Part shown: positions 49,250 to 60,795 of the stretch, piece by piece
Layout of the letters: every line of letters begins with the position of its first letter
How positions within the stretch are numbered: position 1 is the first letter of the stretch
NCBI GenBank assembly: GCA_022695795.1
Contig: MU404142.1
Coordinates: 114,332 to 178,331 of the forward strand
Length of the DNA: 64,000 bases
Source: Biscogniauxia marginata
Lineage: Eukaryota > Ascomycota > Sordariomycetes > Xylariales > Xylariaceae
Direction: 5' to 3'
Program-made: the position numbers and the translations under genes
The notes under the pieces: generated by a model
The model's input: the letters and a program-made list of their open reading frames with translations, nothing else
What the model was told of the DNA's origin: nothing
Database searches by the model: none

Positions 49250-50113
49250 ATAAAATAAAATTTTATATAAATTTATTATATAAATAATATATATAAAAAA
49301 TAATTAACAAATAAATAAAACTAAATAAACGAAATAAAAATAATATATTACATTTAAAAGTTAATAATCCTTAAAAAGAAAATATAATATATCGCTATAA
49401 AATTAAATAACTTTATTAAAATAAAAATAAAACCGGATCGCGTAAATATCATTCGTGTTATAAATAAAACTATAATCCGCACCCGCGTAACCAATAAGAA
49501 ATAACACTACATTCGCGTAAACGGCCCGAAACGGCCCTAACTACCGCGCATAAACGTGTACTCCAAAAAAGGTAAAGAAGACTTCAAAATAAGTAGGGCG
49601 CCCCTGTTACGAACCAACCAGGGTAAGCAGTTAAATGACAGGGGTACTGTTCCCACTCTTCTTACGTCCGCACCGGATATAGATCCTGGAAGAGAAAGCG
49701 ACCTATTATTACGTGATATAAATAAGTATAAATAAACTTATTTAAAGGTATTTAATATACTAGTTATAAGGAATAAAAGGCAAAATAAATAAGTATAAAA
49801 AGAACGAGATTTCTTATATATTTAGTTATTTATTCTAGTTTTTTAATTATTAATCTAAGATTATAATTACTCCTTAATATTATAATGAGAATACCTTAAA
49901 ATCTTTTTAATAAACAAGACATTATAAATATCTTGAATTAACCTCGATTTATTATTACCTTTAAAACAAGAAAACCTAGTATATACTCACTTATAAAGTT
50001 AGTTAACTAGAAACACATAAAGAGGTTCGTCACAGCCTTTTAATCTTAAACGACTAATTAGTTAAATCGTTTAGTTTTTAGTATAAAGAAGCTAAATACT
50101 AACATTATAACTA
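49250..50113 (-). repeat. Right terminal inverted repeat, heavily mutated and split by an LTR
   Basis: Read on the minus strand: TTTAGCTTCTTTATACT near 50090, CTTATTTTGAAGTC near 49590, GGGCCGTTTCGGGCCG near 49535 and TTTATTTGTTAATTA near 49315. Each differs from the left arm by transitions. The arm is interrupted at 49605-50034 by a 430-bp LTR; both parts align to a continuous left arm, which shows that the insertion came later. Confidence 0.7.
49605..50034. mobile_element. RIP-affected solo LTR, gypsy-like, 430 bp
   Basis: Ends are TGTTACGAACC and GGTTCGTCACA, inverse to each other except for one base and of the TGTNACG type common in Ty3/gypsy LTRs. Flanking words are GCCCC (49600-49604) and GCCTT (50035-50039), a 5-bp target duplication altered by two C-to-T changes. 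Removing it makes the right terminal repeat continuous with the left one. The interior is AT-rich. Confidence 0.65.
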
Positions 50114-52181
50114 TAATATTAAAAATATCGTAAATTTTTAATAACTAATAAAAATTAATATTTAAATAACGTTATTTATAAGTAATAACATAATTAATTC
50201 GAGTTTTAAATAATATTTTCGGTTATTAAATTAAGTTAATTAATATAAAAATTAAAAATTAAAATTAAATATATAATTATAATTTTACGCGTTTTAAAAA
50301 TAATAATAAGTATATTAATTTTTAGTTAAATAATATAAATCACGCTTTAAAAAACCAAATATTTAATATAAAAAAGGTATTTAGTTTTTAAAATATAAAA
50401 TTAAATAAAACGATTCGAATAATAATAATTATTAATTAATTTCGATATAACGTAAATAATTTTTAATAATTAAAAGTGTAATAATTATGAAATTTCGTTC
50501 GCGAGCTTGTTTCGTCTACTCGCTTATGTGGTACGTTATAAAAATAAAGTCTTTATACATCCATCATCTATAAGGAGTTTCCTCCACTTCTCCTAGCCCC
50601 GTGAAATAGTGATAAATAGAAGGTGTCACGATACTAACTATATCAAGAGGGAAATTTTAATTGTAGAGAGCTCTTCGACAATCGCAGACACAATTTCGGT
50701 GTGGTTAAATGCCAAATATGAGTGATACTCGGATGTCACGGCTGCGTGGCCGTAGTGGCCCATGCATTAACTTGTACATAGTACCTTAGATAGCTGATTA
50801 GAGCTGGAGAGACCTTCTCTTCCAACGCAACAACAAGTTGTACCTATTGGTACCCTTACTTCGGACGACCGGATGCGTGTGGTTAATTGCATATAATTAG
50901 GTAAAAAGATGTTTTGGAAAATCTGTATTAGAAGTATCATAGATAGTCACTTAAAAGGGTTGAGTTTCCAGTTTCGTTGTCCACGATATATGGGTTGCAT
51001 AATGGAAATATATTCCAGAAGCTCCCAAGAAATGGTCACAGCGACTAATCAGGAGGATATATAATTTTAGCCAACTTCTAATCAAAACGCTCCACACTCT
51101 TGTTCACACTAGAATCTAACGCCATACTCTATAACGTGATTCACGACTGTTCCTCGAACCGTTCTAAATCGGTATTCTCATATATTTCCCATACCTCTCG
51201 CAACCTCTATTATTATCAAATAGTTGACCATAACTATACTTATTTCACCACTTTCTCAATGTAGAGCTTAGAAAGTCACAAGAATTCCAGCAGTGTATTT
51301 TACCCTCTTTAAATGAACGAAATATGGAGTCTTTATGTTTTGAGATCTATCGCAAAGAAGGGCGCCTACTACCAAGCTCTAACTAAACATAGCCGAACAA
51401 CTACCTAAAGTAACTAGCCAATCCATGCAGTGAATTCCACTGGTATTGTTAATTACTGTTTTCATAACCTTCTATCCATGGCTATGATCAGGAAATGTAG
51501 ACTGCAATAGTGGAATATTCGACTAGTTACCTAGGTAGCTATTCCGGTCCGCCTGAGTCTCGCTTCTTGGGATTCTTTATACTTATGCACATATATATAC
51601 ATCCTACTCTAAATTTACCATGAAAACCTCTATACCTCCTGCGTCCTAGCCGTTTCCCACTATCTTAAGGTTTAGCATTGTTTCGCTGGGGTTCATGCAT
51701 TCTAGCATCTAAATGCGGTAATGTTCCAAATATGGAATAGTACATGTGGTACGAAGTAGATGACTCCGAATCGAAGGTCGGAAGTCTATAAATATATTAT
51801 ATGTTACAGTAGCATTTGCCTAGACACGTCCCAGCCACAACATAGCTAACATAATGCACTGCCTTGCGCCAATATTACTCCCTTTAAAAAAAATGCAACC
51901 CTACCTAATGATCAGAGATCTCACCCTGCTGCATATATCGCTCTATTCAGCTACTAAGATTACAAAAAAGGAGAACTTATCGAGGCTTATTATTTGAACG
52001 TCAATGACGTCTGCGAGCCTTGCTGACAGCCATATTCTTATCTCACCACAACCCAGCATCAGCAAAAACCTGCAAAGGCACTTACGTGCAAGCCCGAGTC
52101 AAGTTATTAGATTGGCACCTACTAACTGGAGAAAGAAAAAGGCCAGGTATTTCATTTCGACTGACTCGCCGGGACCCGAAA
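50114..52181. other. Right flank of AT-rich block, then unique intergenic DNA
   Basis: AT-rich RIP-type sequence continues to about 50,545, including repeat B copy 2. Beyond that composition is normal, but no gene-like frame is present up to 52,181; 52,004-52,181 is probably leader of the next gene. Confidence 0.5.
50325..50537 (-). repeat. Repeat B, copy 2 (inverted), with empty target site
   Basis: Read on the minus strand it contains ACGTACCACATAAGCGAGTA, aligned with ACGTATTATATAAG plus CGAGTA around the LTR at 47241. This copy has no LTR and one ATAAG only, so it is a related empty site. It also carries about 16 extra bases after GACGAAA. It lies outside the large inverted-repeat element. 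Confidence 0.7.
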
Positions 52182-54122
52182 ATGTCGGAGGAATTCGAAT
52201 GGATCGACATGAGCCAGGACCCGCACGGCGACAACAAGAAGAAGAACCGGAGGAAGATCCGCGCCCACGCCAGTGAGCTAATTTCGGAGTTCTTTATTGC
52301 CCCTTACAGCCTGTCTCATGAGTAAAACATGCCTATTCTGGCTTGTTTTATAGGCTTTTGCTCCCGAGACACATGTTTCGCGGGTTAAAAACAGTCCAAA
52401 TATAGTAAGCACTGACTCCTTTTTCTGCAGTGCGCGCAACCGCCGCCCGGAGAAAGCGGTCCCCGACCTGGGGCCAGCGGAACCTGCGCCAACTCCCCCC
52501 TCCGGGGGTCTTGGACGCGAGCGGCGGGGAGCATCCTAGCAGCAGCAGCGGTGGTAGCGATAGTCCTTCCAAGGATGCACAGAGGAGGAGGAGGACCACG
52601 AGCGAGAGAGGAGCCTCGTCCAGAGGTATTAGCGAGAAGGCTCCTACCAATCTCTCCGGCTCCGGGAAGAACCGCTCCTCCCTCGCGGCGGTGCCGAGAA
52701 AGCCGCGCCACGTATCGCTGCTGCTGGGCCGCTCGATGCCGCTCGCGGGCCTGGACCTGCTGAGCGCCGAGACCGGCATAGACATCCTGGACCTGTCGGC
52801 GCTGACGGAGGTGCAGTGCGGGCGGGTCGCGTCGTCGCTGTTAGTGAGGCAGCCCCAGCGCATATGCAGCCTGATCGCGCGCCGGAAGCCCTCGTACCTC
52901 GAGTTCGTCCCCGGTAGGTACGGGCACAGCTCCTGCCTCGACGACGCCGTCCGCTGCGTCGCCACGAGGGCCAGGCGGGTCCTGGGCCCCTCCGGCCAGG
53001 CGTCCGATCGGGTGGAGCTTCTACAATACGGCGCCGCGCTGCACAGCCTCCAGATAGCGGTCAATGATCCCGGAGGCACGTGGAAGAGTCCAGACGTGCT
53101 CTGTGCTATACAGGTTCTTAGCCTGTTTGAGGTAAATCAATTTGCCCCCTTTCCCCCTTTTCTTTTTTCTTTTTCCTTTTCTCTACAGCTCATGCGAGTC
53201 TTACGAAAAACGCTTAAAGATCATGCATTCCTCCCACGGTCTCGGATGGTCGCAACACATATCCGGCGCCGCTCACCTCATCCGCCTCAGGGGGCCGGAG
53301 AGCTTCTCGTCAGATTTCGAAAAGACGTTGCTCCTAGCCTGTACAAGCCCATTAGTTAGTAGCCCACCCCCCACCCCAGCCCCTTCCGGGGTGTTATCAT
53401 GAAACTCTGACGGATCCGTCTAGATATACGAATGCCTCATCAAGGGCGAAGCCTGCTACCTCGAGGAGGAACCCTGGCAGGGGCTGCTCCGATCGCTCGC
53501 GACCTCGGAGGACCCGTTCTCGCCGCGGAGCAAGCTTAACATCTCCATGTCCTGCCACCTGGCGAGGATGCCGGGGCTCCTGCGCGAAGTGGGCGTTGCC
53601 GTCGAGGAACAGGAGAGCATCGCGGACGACGCGGACTTGGAGCCCCTGCGGAGCAGGATCCGGACGCTCCGGAAGGATCTTTTGCAGTGGCGCGCCGGGT
53701 ACGACTCGGCGCTACTACGGGCGGCGGCGGCGGCTCGCGACACCAAACCCACATCGCCGGCGCCCGACGGGGAGGATCTTCGAGCCGAGCTCCTCGGGAC
53801 CTGTTATGGGCTCTCATCGCTCGCAGCCCGGATGCTGAGCGCGGTCTCCATGGACAGCGTCGAGATCCTCGAAGACGAGGCCGCCACTCACGCGAGCCTA
53901 ATGCTAAAGCTCGAGGGCGAGGTCGCGCCGGTGAACACGTGGGCGGGATTCTATCTCGGCCAGAAATTGGGGATCATCAACGCCCTGCTAGCGACCACCA
54001 GGATCTGGCGGGACAAAACGCAGCAGACGCCTGGGCGGCGCATAGCGAGCAGGCGTCAGTTCCGGGCCTGGGCCCGTCTCATACCCGGACGGCAGCAACA
54101 GGGCACTTCTTCGTGGACTTAG
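52182..54122 (+). CDS. Fungal-specific transcription-factor-like protein without Zn2Cys6 domain
   Basis: Four exons (52182-52272, 52431-53131, 53199-53354, 53424-54122) give 548 aa. The first join restores IRAHA-MRATAARRKR, and the N-terminal block FEWIDMSQDP...KKKNRRKIRAHAMR is the conserved start of a large fungal family that keeps the regulator middle domain but lacks the zinc cluster. Downstream: VLCAIQVLSLFE, then HGLGWSQHISGAAHLIRLRGP, the typical Fungal_trans_2-like core. The acceptor of exon 3 is uncertain: the strong ACAG at 53188 leads out of frame, whereas GCGAG at 53198 keeps the family frame. Strong GC-ended codon use. Regulatory role is inferred from the family; targets unknown. 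Confidence 0.7.
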
Positions 54123-55262
54123 CGCTAGTTTGGTCTAGACTCGCTGAACAGGCATATTGGCATTGATGATCTACTCTTCTTATCTACCTACGCAACAATG
54201 AAAATTACCGCAAAGAACCAGTTTCTACCTATCACGAGCTAAGATATACCACTACAAGAGGCATTTAGGTAAATAAGTAGGTCCCAGACTCGAGATTTCC
54301 ATGGGATAATACTCAAACCCATGGAGTTGTCTTGACCCTTAATAGCCTTAGAATAGCTGGTTCAGGGGCGAGTATGTACACAGAAATCCCTTTTTTATAG
54401 CTAGTGTATCAACCCTGATCTAATAAAATATGCAGACTACACCAGGGCATACCTAGTATTAACATACCTAATTCCGCTTCCGCGATCGCCGGAACTCGGG
54501 AGCGGAACCAGGGGGCCTGATTACATGCATAAACATCCCGTACCCATCCGCGGTCCTTAGTCTAGTTCCGGGAAAAGTCGCTGATTAGCGCCTCGATATC
54601 TCCCAACAATGGATCTGACGGGAATTTTATGTACATACACTATACTAGTGGGTCTAATAAAGAAAGTACTATGTACCTACGGAGTAAAATAGGAGGTGAA
54701 CACTATCGGCCCTTATACTCACGGGATAAAAGTCGAGGGAAAAAAAAAACCAAACAGGAAGCGATAAAAATTTCCTAGACAAAGCAACGCTTGTCTATTC
54801 TTTCCGCGGTCAGCGCCTCATTTAGATGCCGAGGTTGAAAGGAAGTCCTACTGTCGTATATTGCAGGCATCCTTACAAGCCATCTTAGGAATGGGCATGC
54901 TTCCTTCACCATAATCGCTTTTAAGTCGGCATAACGCTTCAGGGTGTGATTCAACAGCCAAATTTATTTCCATCCACAAACACCTTACATTCATCGAGTC
55001 CCATGTACACAAAAGCTCACTCCCCAACTCCTAACCCCCTAAATTTTTGCCATAGAACAGGGTATATGTCGGCACAAGCGTGACACTTAGTAAATATCCT
55101 GTCAGTGCCACTACCTAGTCGATAAAATGATAACGACCGTGGGTATTTACAACTGCAGCGGCGGCGTATCCCAAATATGTTCGTAGCCCTCCCTTAACAT
55201 ATGATACAAATCTAGTCAGCCATATGTTCGTAGGCATATATGCGTATATACGTGATTATATC
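54123..55262. other. Intergenic between convergent genes
   Basis: Holds 3' flanks of the plus-strand regulator-like gene and the minus-strand Zn2Cys6 gene. No open frame of note. Short A-run near 54,739-54,748. Confidence 0.5.
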
Positions 55263-58259
55263 TTAGATACCGCCCGTAAACCCGGTTCTACCTAGCGCTA
55301 GTTCGCTATCCATCCAGCTCTGCCAATTGAAGTCATCCTCGGTGTCCATGTTTATGTCTTGGTCGGCGGCGGGAGCGTTCGCCACATTGTTGGGTGGGAA
55401 TCCATTGGTCCACGAGTCGCCCCACAGCCACGGAGGCGGATGGTCGTCGAGTATCGAATCCATGGGCTCCCCATTAGACGGTATTACTTCTCCTTGGGCC
55501 TGAGCCGGATATATTTGGTTACCTCTTGCGTTAAGGTTTTCGATAGGGACGCTATTATGCTGTGGGAGTTTCGAGCCGCCTGGCTGTTCCATAGCCCCTC
55601 CATTGAAGGATGCCGTCCGAGCTAGGTCGTCGCTTTGAAAGGCAGCCGTGAGGAAATCGTGGTAGTTAGTACAGGGGAGCGCTAAAGTTTGTTCAATGTA
55701 TTGATACTGATCATTTGACACCAGCGGCTCGTCTTCCTTCGAGGCTTGGGAATTCGGACTCTCTTTTGGCGTGTCAGCCTTTCTACAGGAGACATAGGCA
55801 GGCTTTTCTGGGCCCTTTGTGCCCACAAGTTTCCGCCAACGCTCCTGGGCGAGCACGTTGCGCACCGAACTAGGGAGGTGTTGGAAACTGGCTGGCGGTA
55901 CTTTGTTGCACTCGTTAATGTCCAATTCTTGAGCGGCCTGGGGGTCGGCTCTAAGCCGTTGGACTTCTTCTTCTCGGTGGCGTTTCGCTTTGAGCATCAG
56001 TTTCCGCAGCGGCACCCATACCGCGGGCCTAGCAAAATCGGCGGGATCGACCATTTGGAAAGTGGCATTAAGTGCCATCCAGCCGCGCTCCACTGAGGCG
56101 GTCCAAGGACGTCGGCATACCTCGAGCAGGAGATAGGCGACGGCGTGCCACTGTGTGTATGTCTGGAAGAGCCAGCGCCAAGGCCTACACCGAGGTTCCC
56201 CATTTAAGACTTTGTTATATTCGACCACCTCAACTGCAGACATAAATAGACGATCACGGACATCAACCGAAAGATCTTGGCCCGTTGAAGGCATCAGCAT
56301 CGGCTGGTAGATAACTAAACTCATCTTAGCCATGATGAGCCGGGCGATCGTTGCAGCAATCCAGTTAAGCACGTCACTCTCCTTGTCGGCGCACGCCTTC
56401 AAGTATTTGGCGTCGATACGCTCGTACATCTCAATGAGCATGTTTTCTCGTTCTTGTAACGTTGCTAGGGAATCGTTGGGAGACGACGACATCGAATTAG
56501 CCGCGAAATGCATCTTTCTCGCGAGCGAACATATCTCGTAGCGAATGAGGCAGAACGTCATGTCGGTGGCGCCCTTCCGCTCCTCTGGAAAATCGGTCAT
56601 ATCGGGGTTAATATCAGCGTCGTTAATGTTCAATGGATACTGGGTGTCAAATGTTCGGTCCGAAATTGTCAACTCCGTGCCTTGGTCTTCTGCAGATCGG
56701 AGATCAACAACGCAGATCGCCCACCATAGCCGGCGGCGCATTTCGACGTCGAACGGGCTTAGATTTTCGAAGTGAGTTCCCTCTCGATGTATTCCCAGCG
56801 ATTGCGCCATGCGAATCGCAAGACCGGTAAGTGTCCACGCAAATCTTGTGTCGTCATACCGCCGGACGAGCACGAGGAACAAGACAAAGGCTTGAGCAAC
56901 GACTAATTCCGAGCTTGTCAGGAAGTTAGCCTTGGCAAGAGCTTGCTCAGTGGCGAAACGGTATCGATGTATCAGTTGCCCCTTTTCAGCACCAAAATTT
57001 TCTTTAACCTATCAAAAATGTCAGCGATCTTATGTTGCCAAGAGCAGCGGGCAGCATGCATACCTCCTCCTCTTCCATAGATGTAATAGCCGCGTAATAA
57101 ATTGAAAATAGGAGGGCTTCCATGCCGGGCGGGATATTGCTCATATTAGAGCGTTGCTCGCGTATGATTTTGCTCATCGAGGGCACGTGTAGAATCTTCA
57201 CGAGCGGATCGACGTTCTCTGTGTAGACCTGCCAGATGAATGGAATTTGTGATGGTAATGGGTGCAATTTCCTTAAGTCCACATCAGAAGAGCTATATCC
57301 TAATACGAAGCCGTGATGGTCAACATGTTGATCTGTGTACTGGTAAATCGTGGCGGGCGTGCTGCCGCCATCCGAGTCTTCTGAATCCTCGTCGGTGAGC
57401 CTTTGAGTCTCGGCTCGAAGTTCGTTAATCTAGATATAGTTAATTTTCGTGGCTCGACCAGGCGGGACACGATTGTCAATACCCGCACACCTACCTCATC
57501 GTTTATCTTTGACCAGAACGAGCTGCTGACATAGCGCGTTTTACCCTTCTCGTTCAATACCAGCCTCCCAAAGTCCTTATTGACCTCCCCAGACGGGCTC
57601 TTCACCGTGCTGTAGGTTGAGTCGCCCGTGAACTTGCGGCTCGGTAGAGGTGGATAGCCACTCGCTATATTCTCGCTATAGATGGCCGCGGTCTGCTTCC
57701 GCCGCTCCCTCTCTTGAATGCTCTCGACAGCTGCTTCGGGCGACTCTCCTCCACTACTACCACCATGCCGCGCCGTTTCGATTTCAATCTGGCCGCTGAG
57801 ATCCTCTACTATGCCTTCCAACTTCCGCAATCGCTTCATCAACTCGATCTCGCGCTCGCTTGTCTGCTTAGGCGGGGCATTGGGGTCTTTGACACGTGGC
57901 CGTCGGGGCGCCCTGCCGGGAGCAGGAAAGACACATTGTATCTGGGCCTTGCGACAATTGCCGCAAGGCATGTGCTTGTCGCAGCGAACCTTGCGCCGGC
58001 GACATGTCACGCAGCTTCGTGGATTGAGCACCGAAGAGGGAGTGGCAGAGGGATCGAGGGTGATCGGCCCTCCAGACGGAAAAGGGTGGGAGCCAGTGGC
58101 GGGTGAACTGTTCAGGGAAGCGCTGGCTCGTGACGGCACATGATCCTGGGGCGTCGAGACGACGGGCGAGTTGTTCGAGTTTCCGTTCGGCGGCGACACG
58201 GCGAAGGAAGAACCCATTGGGGGTGTAGTGTCTTGGATGCTAGTAGAGGTGTTCACCAT
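55263..58259 (-). CDS. Zn2Cys6 transcription factor with fungal_trans middle domain
   Basis: Three exons (58259-57495, 57429-57064, 57008-55263) with 65- and 55-bp introns, all phase 0, give 958 aa. The binuclear cluster CVTCRRRKVRCDKHMPCGNC (Cys 83, 86, 93, 99, 102 and 109, spacing C2-6-5-2-6C) is followed by a basic linker and a Glu/Lys-rich coiled coil, as in dimeric DNA-binding regulators. The middle homology region shows FAWTLTGLAIRMAQSLGIHREG and RRRLWWAICVVDLRSAEDQG. The C-terminal 250 residues are Asn/Gln/Asp-rich and acidic near the end (DTEDDFNWQSW), plausible as an activation region. Nuclear regulator; no target can be assigned from neighbours, the nearest of which is decayed. Confidence 0.9.
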
Positions 58260-59776
58260 GGTGGGGGATCTACGGATGAAGTTCCCGGCTCGAAGCCGAG
58301 GTCATGGAGCTCAACAGGTGGCGAGAATGCAAGGGACTTCCTGCGGGCCTTGGCTTGATGAGGATGAGGCGAATTAATTAATTCGTCTGATCACTGGGCG
58401 CCGCGAGTGGTCGACAGCCACGGGAGTCGGCAACGGTTAGGTAAGTAGGTATGCTGGAGGTTGGGTACGTCGGAGAAGCGGAAGTGGGTTAGAGAGAAAG
58501 CGTTGTGACTGAACAGGGCTGAGCCGAGTTATCAGAAAGATTTTGGTACCTCTCGCCAAGTCTGCACGGCCGTGGAGATGACGTTTGAGCCCCGCTAGCA
58601 GAATATTACTTCGCAAGGAGATGTTTAAAAATCGTTAGGTAGTGGGTTTCGGCTGCCCGCAAGACTAAGGTTCGGACCCGAATTCCAGGAGTTTGTGCGG
58701 CAATAACAAGTGCGTTTAGGTCCGGCAACAAAATTGCTAAGGCCTAAGAAAGACACTAGGAACGCCGGCTCCGGTGAAAGAGACTTGGCAGAAAGGTGGG
58801 GCTACCGCAAGGTCTCTGTATCTAAGCTCAGGGGGGCAGGTCAAGAGATGTAGGTAGGGGGATGCGGGCGGTATGGCTAATGTATTGCATGAGTAATCAC
58901 AGCCAAGGCATCTTGTCGGCTCTATCGGTTCTGTCCCCTGTCAGCTGCGCTTAACTACCTAAGGTAAGCAGCCAAGTCTAGGTAGGTATTCGGTGCTTGA
59001 TGTGCCCGTGATGTTCGGAAGCAGGGTAGTACTTACGTCAAAACAGATCTTGTGATTAGGGGTCAGCGAATAGCGTAGCAGGCTACTCATCCCTGAATTG
59101 CATTCTTGAACGCAATTACAGATGCCGATCGGAAACGGAACCCATTGCCTTCAAAAGTCGTAAGGACGGTGGGATCCTTTGGCGGCACGTCTCGAGGAGA
59201 CAAAAAATTAGCATGAATAGATCGACAAGTTGCAGGCGAAATTCTTCTGAGGATCGCGCACGACAGCCAAGGAGATCCACCGCCTGTGGAGAATTGTGCG
59301 GCACATTATCGACTAACGTTTTCTAGAAGAATGGTTCGGATTCCAAGCTGAAAAATCTGAGTGGAACAGAGCGTCGACAAAGCCACCACCTCACCTAATA
59401 ATACTGCTTATGCTCGGCCAATGATGGCGGGTGATTCATCCGTCATGTCGTATAGCGCAGAGTTACGGAGGTCGGGGCCTCCATATAGGCTGATAAAATA
59501 TAAGACGACATCCATACGATTGGAGGGAAAGTCCCGTTCAGCAAAAGACTGCATTGTGTAAAGTAGTTCGCACGTGAGGGACGGTTGGATGTACCAACCA
59601 TCACATCTCAATCGTATCGCAGCCACATTTTTGTATGATGCAAAGACGCCTTATCAACAACGACCTGCTAGGACTACCCGAATTATCACAGTCTTCGATG
59701 ATGACAAATCCGAAGCAGAGCCTATATCTTTTATGAGAGTAGTTGCCGATCATGACTTCGCCGTTGCCAAAGACTT
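58260..59776. other. Promoter of the Zn2Cys6 gene and intergenic DNA
   Basis: No supported gene. Small frames near 59116-59304, 59361-59561 and 59408-59626 show no recognisable features. Confidence 0.45.
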
Positions 59777-60795
59777 GTGCGTGCAGTCGTCTGCGCTACT
59801 CCTGGAGCAGTTGACGTGGTGAGATTTCAGGATCTGCCAATGCCCAGACCTCAGCCAAGTGTTTGGGTTTGGTATCAATCGAGCTGGTCAACACGCACGC
59901 TCTGTCTCATTACTCAGCGACATGAAGTTAACAAATGGCAGGAATGTTTACGCGCCAAGGCCACTTGCCAGGTATAGAGTTTCCACGCGATGGTGGGCAT
60001 TGAGTGTGTTGGTGCAATCGCAGGCTATCCCTCACCTGTAGTCAATAAGTCGACCAATTATCCGATTGGCGTCTGGGTAGCGACCTGCGTGGGCGGTCTT
60101 GGAAGACAGATCCCCGGCTTGTATGCCGAGTACGCCCATACCGCCTACGTCGCTACCGATCAGTACCCTGGCAGCCCTGCCATAAATTCTCCAGACTACC
60201 TGGAGCTCGCTGGCACTGGCCACTGACCTAGACCTGAAGCAGACCGAGAGCTTGCGCGTCCGCAGGGCAACGAGCTCGATTGGGCTGTGCGCACTGCAGC
60301 TAGCCCGCAAAATTGGTGCAAGTCGTATCGGAGCAACCATACGAAACGCTGAACGCAAAAATCTACTACGTGAACACGGCGCTGACGAAGTCTTCGTCGA
60401 CGGAGGCGAAGTTGCGAAAGAGGTAGCCCAGAACGCCAGGGGTGGTTTTGACAGAGTGCTCGAACTAAACGGCACCACAGACCTACGAGGCGCAGTGAAG
60501 TGTCTTGGGCCGAAGGGAATGGTGTGCATGACAGAAACCCAGGGTGGATAGTGGGAGCTGGACATGCTTTCGCCCATGGAAGATCTGCCAAGTCGAACTC
60601 GACTGTGTTGGCTACGGCGGTGGCCCAGCTGATTTCATGGCGATGCCTGAGGAGGTATTAGTGCAAGACGTCGAAGAAGGCAGAGTGAATACCCCTGTGA
60701 GAGAGTTCAAACTTGAGGAGATCCATAAAATTCGTGAGATTCTCGAATCAGGTGGTGGGAGTGCAGAAACGGTGGTTGTTGTCGCTGGCGAATAA
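59777..60795 (+). pseudogene. Zinc-type quinone oxidoreductase (MDR family), frameshifted
   Basis: Fragments of one medium-chain dehydrogenase/reductase follow each other in the right order but in different frames: MRAVVCATPGAVDVVRFQDL (59777), GINRAGQHARS (about 59870), GIECVGAIAGYPSP (about 59995), GLYAEYAH (about 60115), SSIGLCALQLARKIGASRIG then FDRVLELNGTTDLRG (60270-60490), SPMEDLPSRTRLCW (about 60570) and YGGGPADFMAMPEEVL to the stop at 60795. At least four frame changes and a stop at 60224-60226 separate them; introns do not explain them because no donor/acceptor pairs fit. The nucleotide-binding GxxSSIG region and most of the C-terminal domain are still readable, so decay is fairly recent. 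Functional relatives reduce quinones or enones with NADPH. Confidence 0.75.

Larger units (their letters stand above)
41254..50113. mobile_element. RIP-degraded inverted-repeat (DNA-transposon-like) element, about 8.9 kb
   Basis: The two ends are inverted copies of each other. Left starts CAGCCATGGTGTTGGTGT; right, read on the minus strand from 50113, starts TAGTTATAATGTTAGTAT, and the alignment continues for over 400 bp with differences that are almost all C/T or G/A. The element is flanked by the same 8-bp word TAATATTA (41246-41253 and 50114-50121), compatible with an 8-bp target duplication; that word is its own reverse complement, so it could instead be part of the repeat. Three solo LTRs (805 bp with duplications) are nested inside. 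No intact transposase frame remains. CA-initial ends plus 8-bp duplications recall hAT- or KDZ-like transposons, but family is not established. Confidence 0.6.

Noticed and set aside
41325..49606. Element ends at the CAGGGGC word on both sides
   Set aside because: I first placed the inverted-repeat ends here, but similarity continues outward once the 430-bp LTR is removed, and no target duplication flanks these positions.
53132..53359. Unspliced or ACAG-spliced continuation of the regulator-like gene
   Set aside because: The resulting Arg/Pro-rich tail lacks the conserved core that is present in the neighbouring frame, so another acceptor was preferred.
58660..58700. tRNA-like GGTTCGGACCCGAATTCC stretch
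   Set aside because: No matching A-box, acceptor stem or anticodon arm can be drawn around it.
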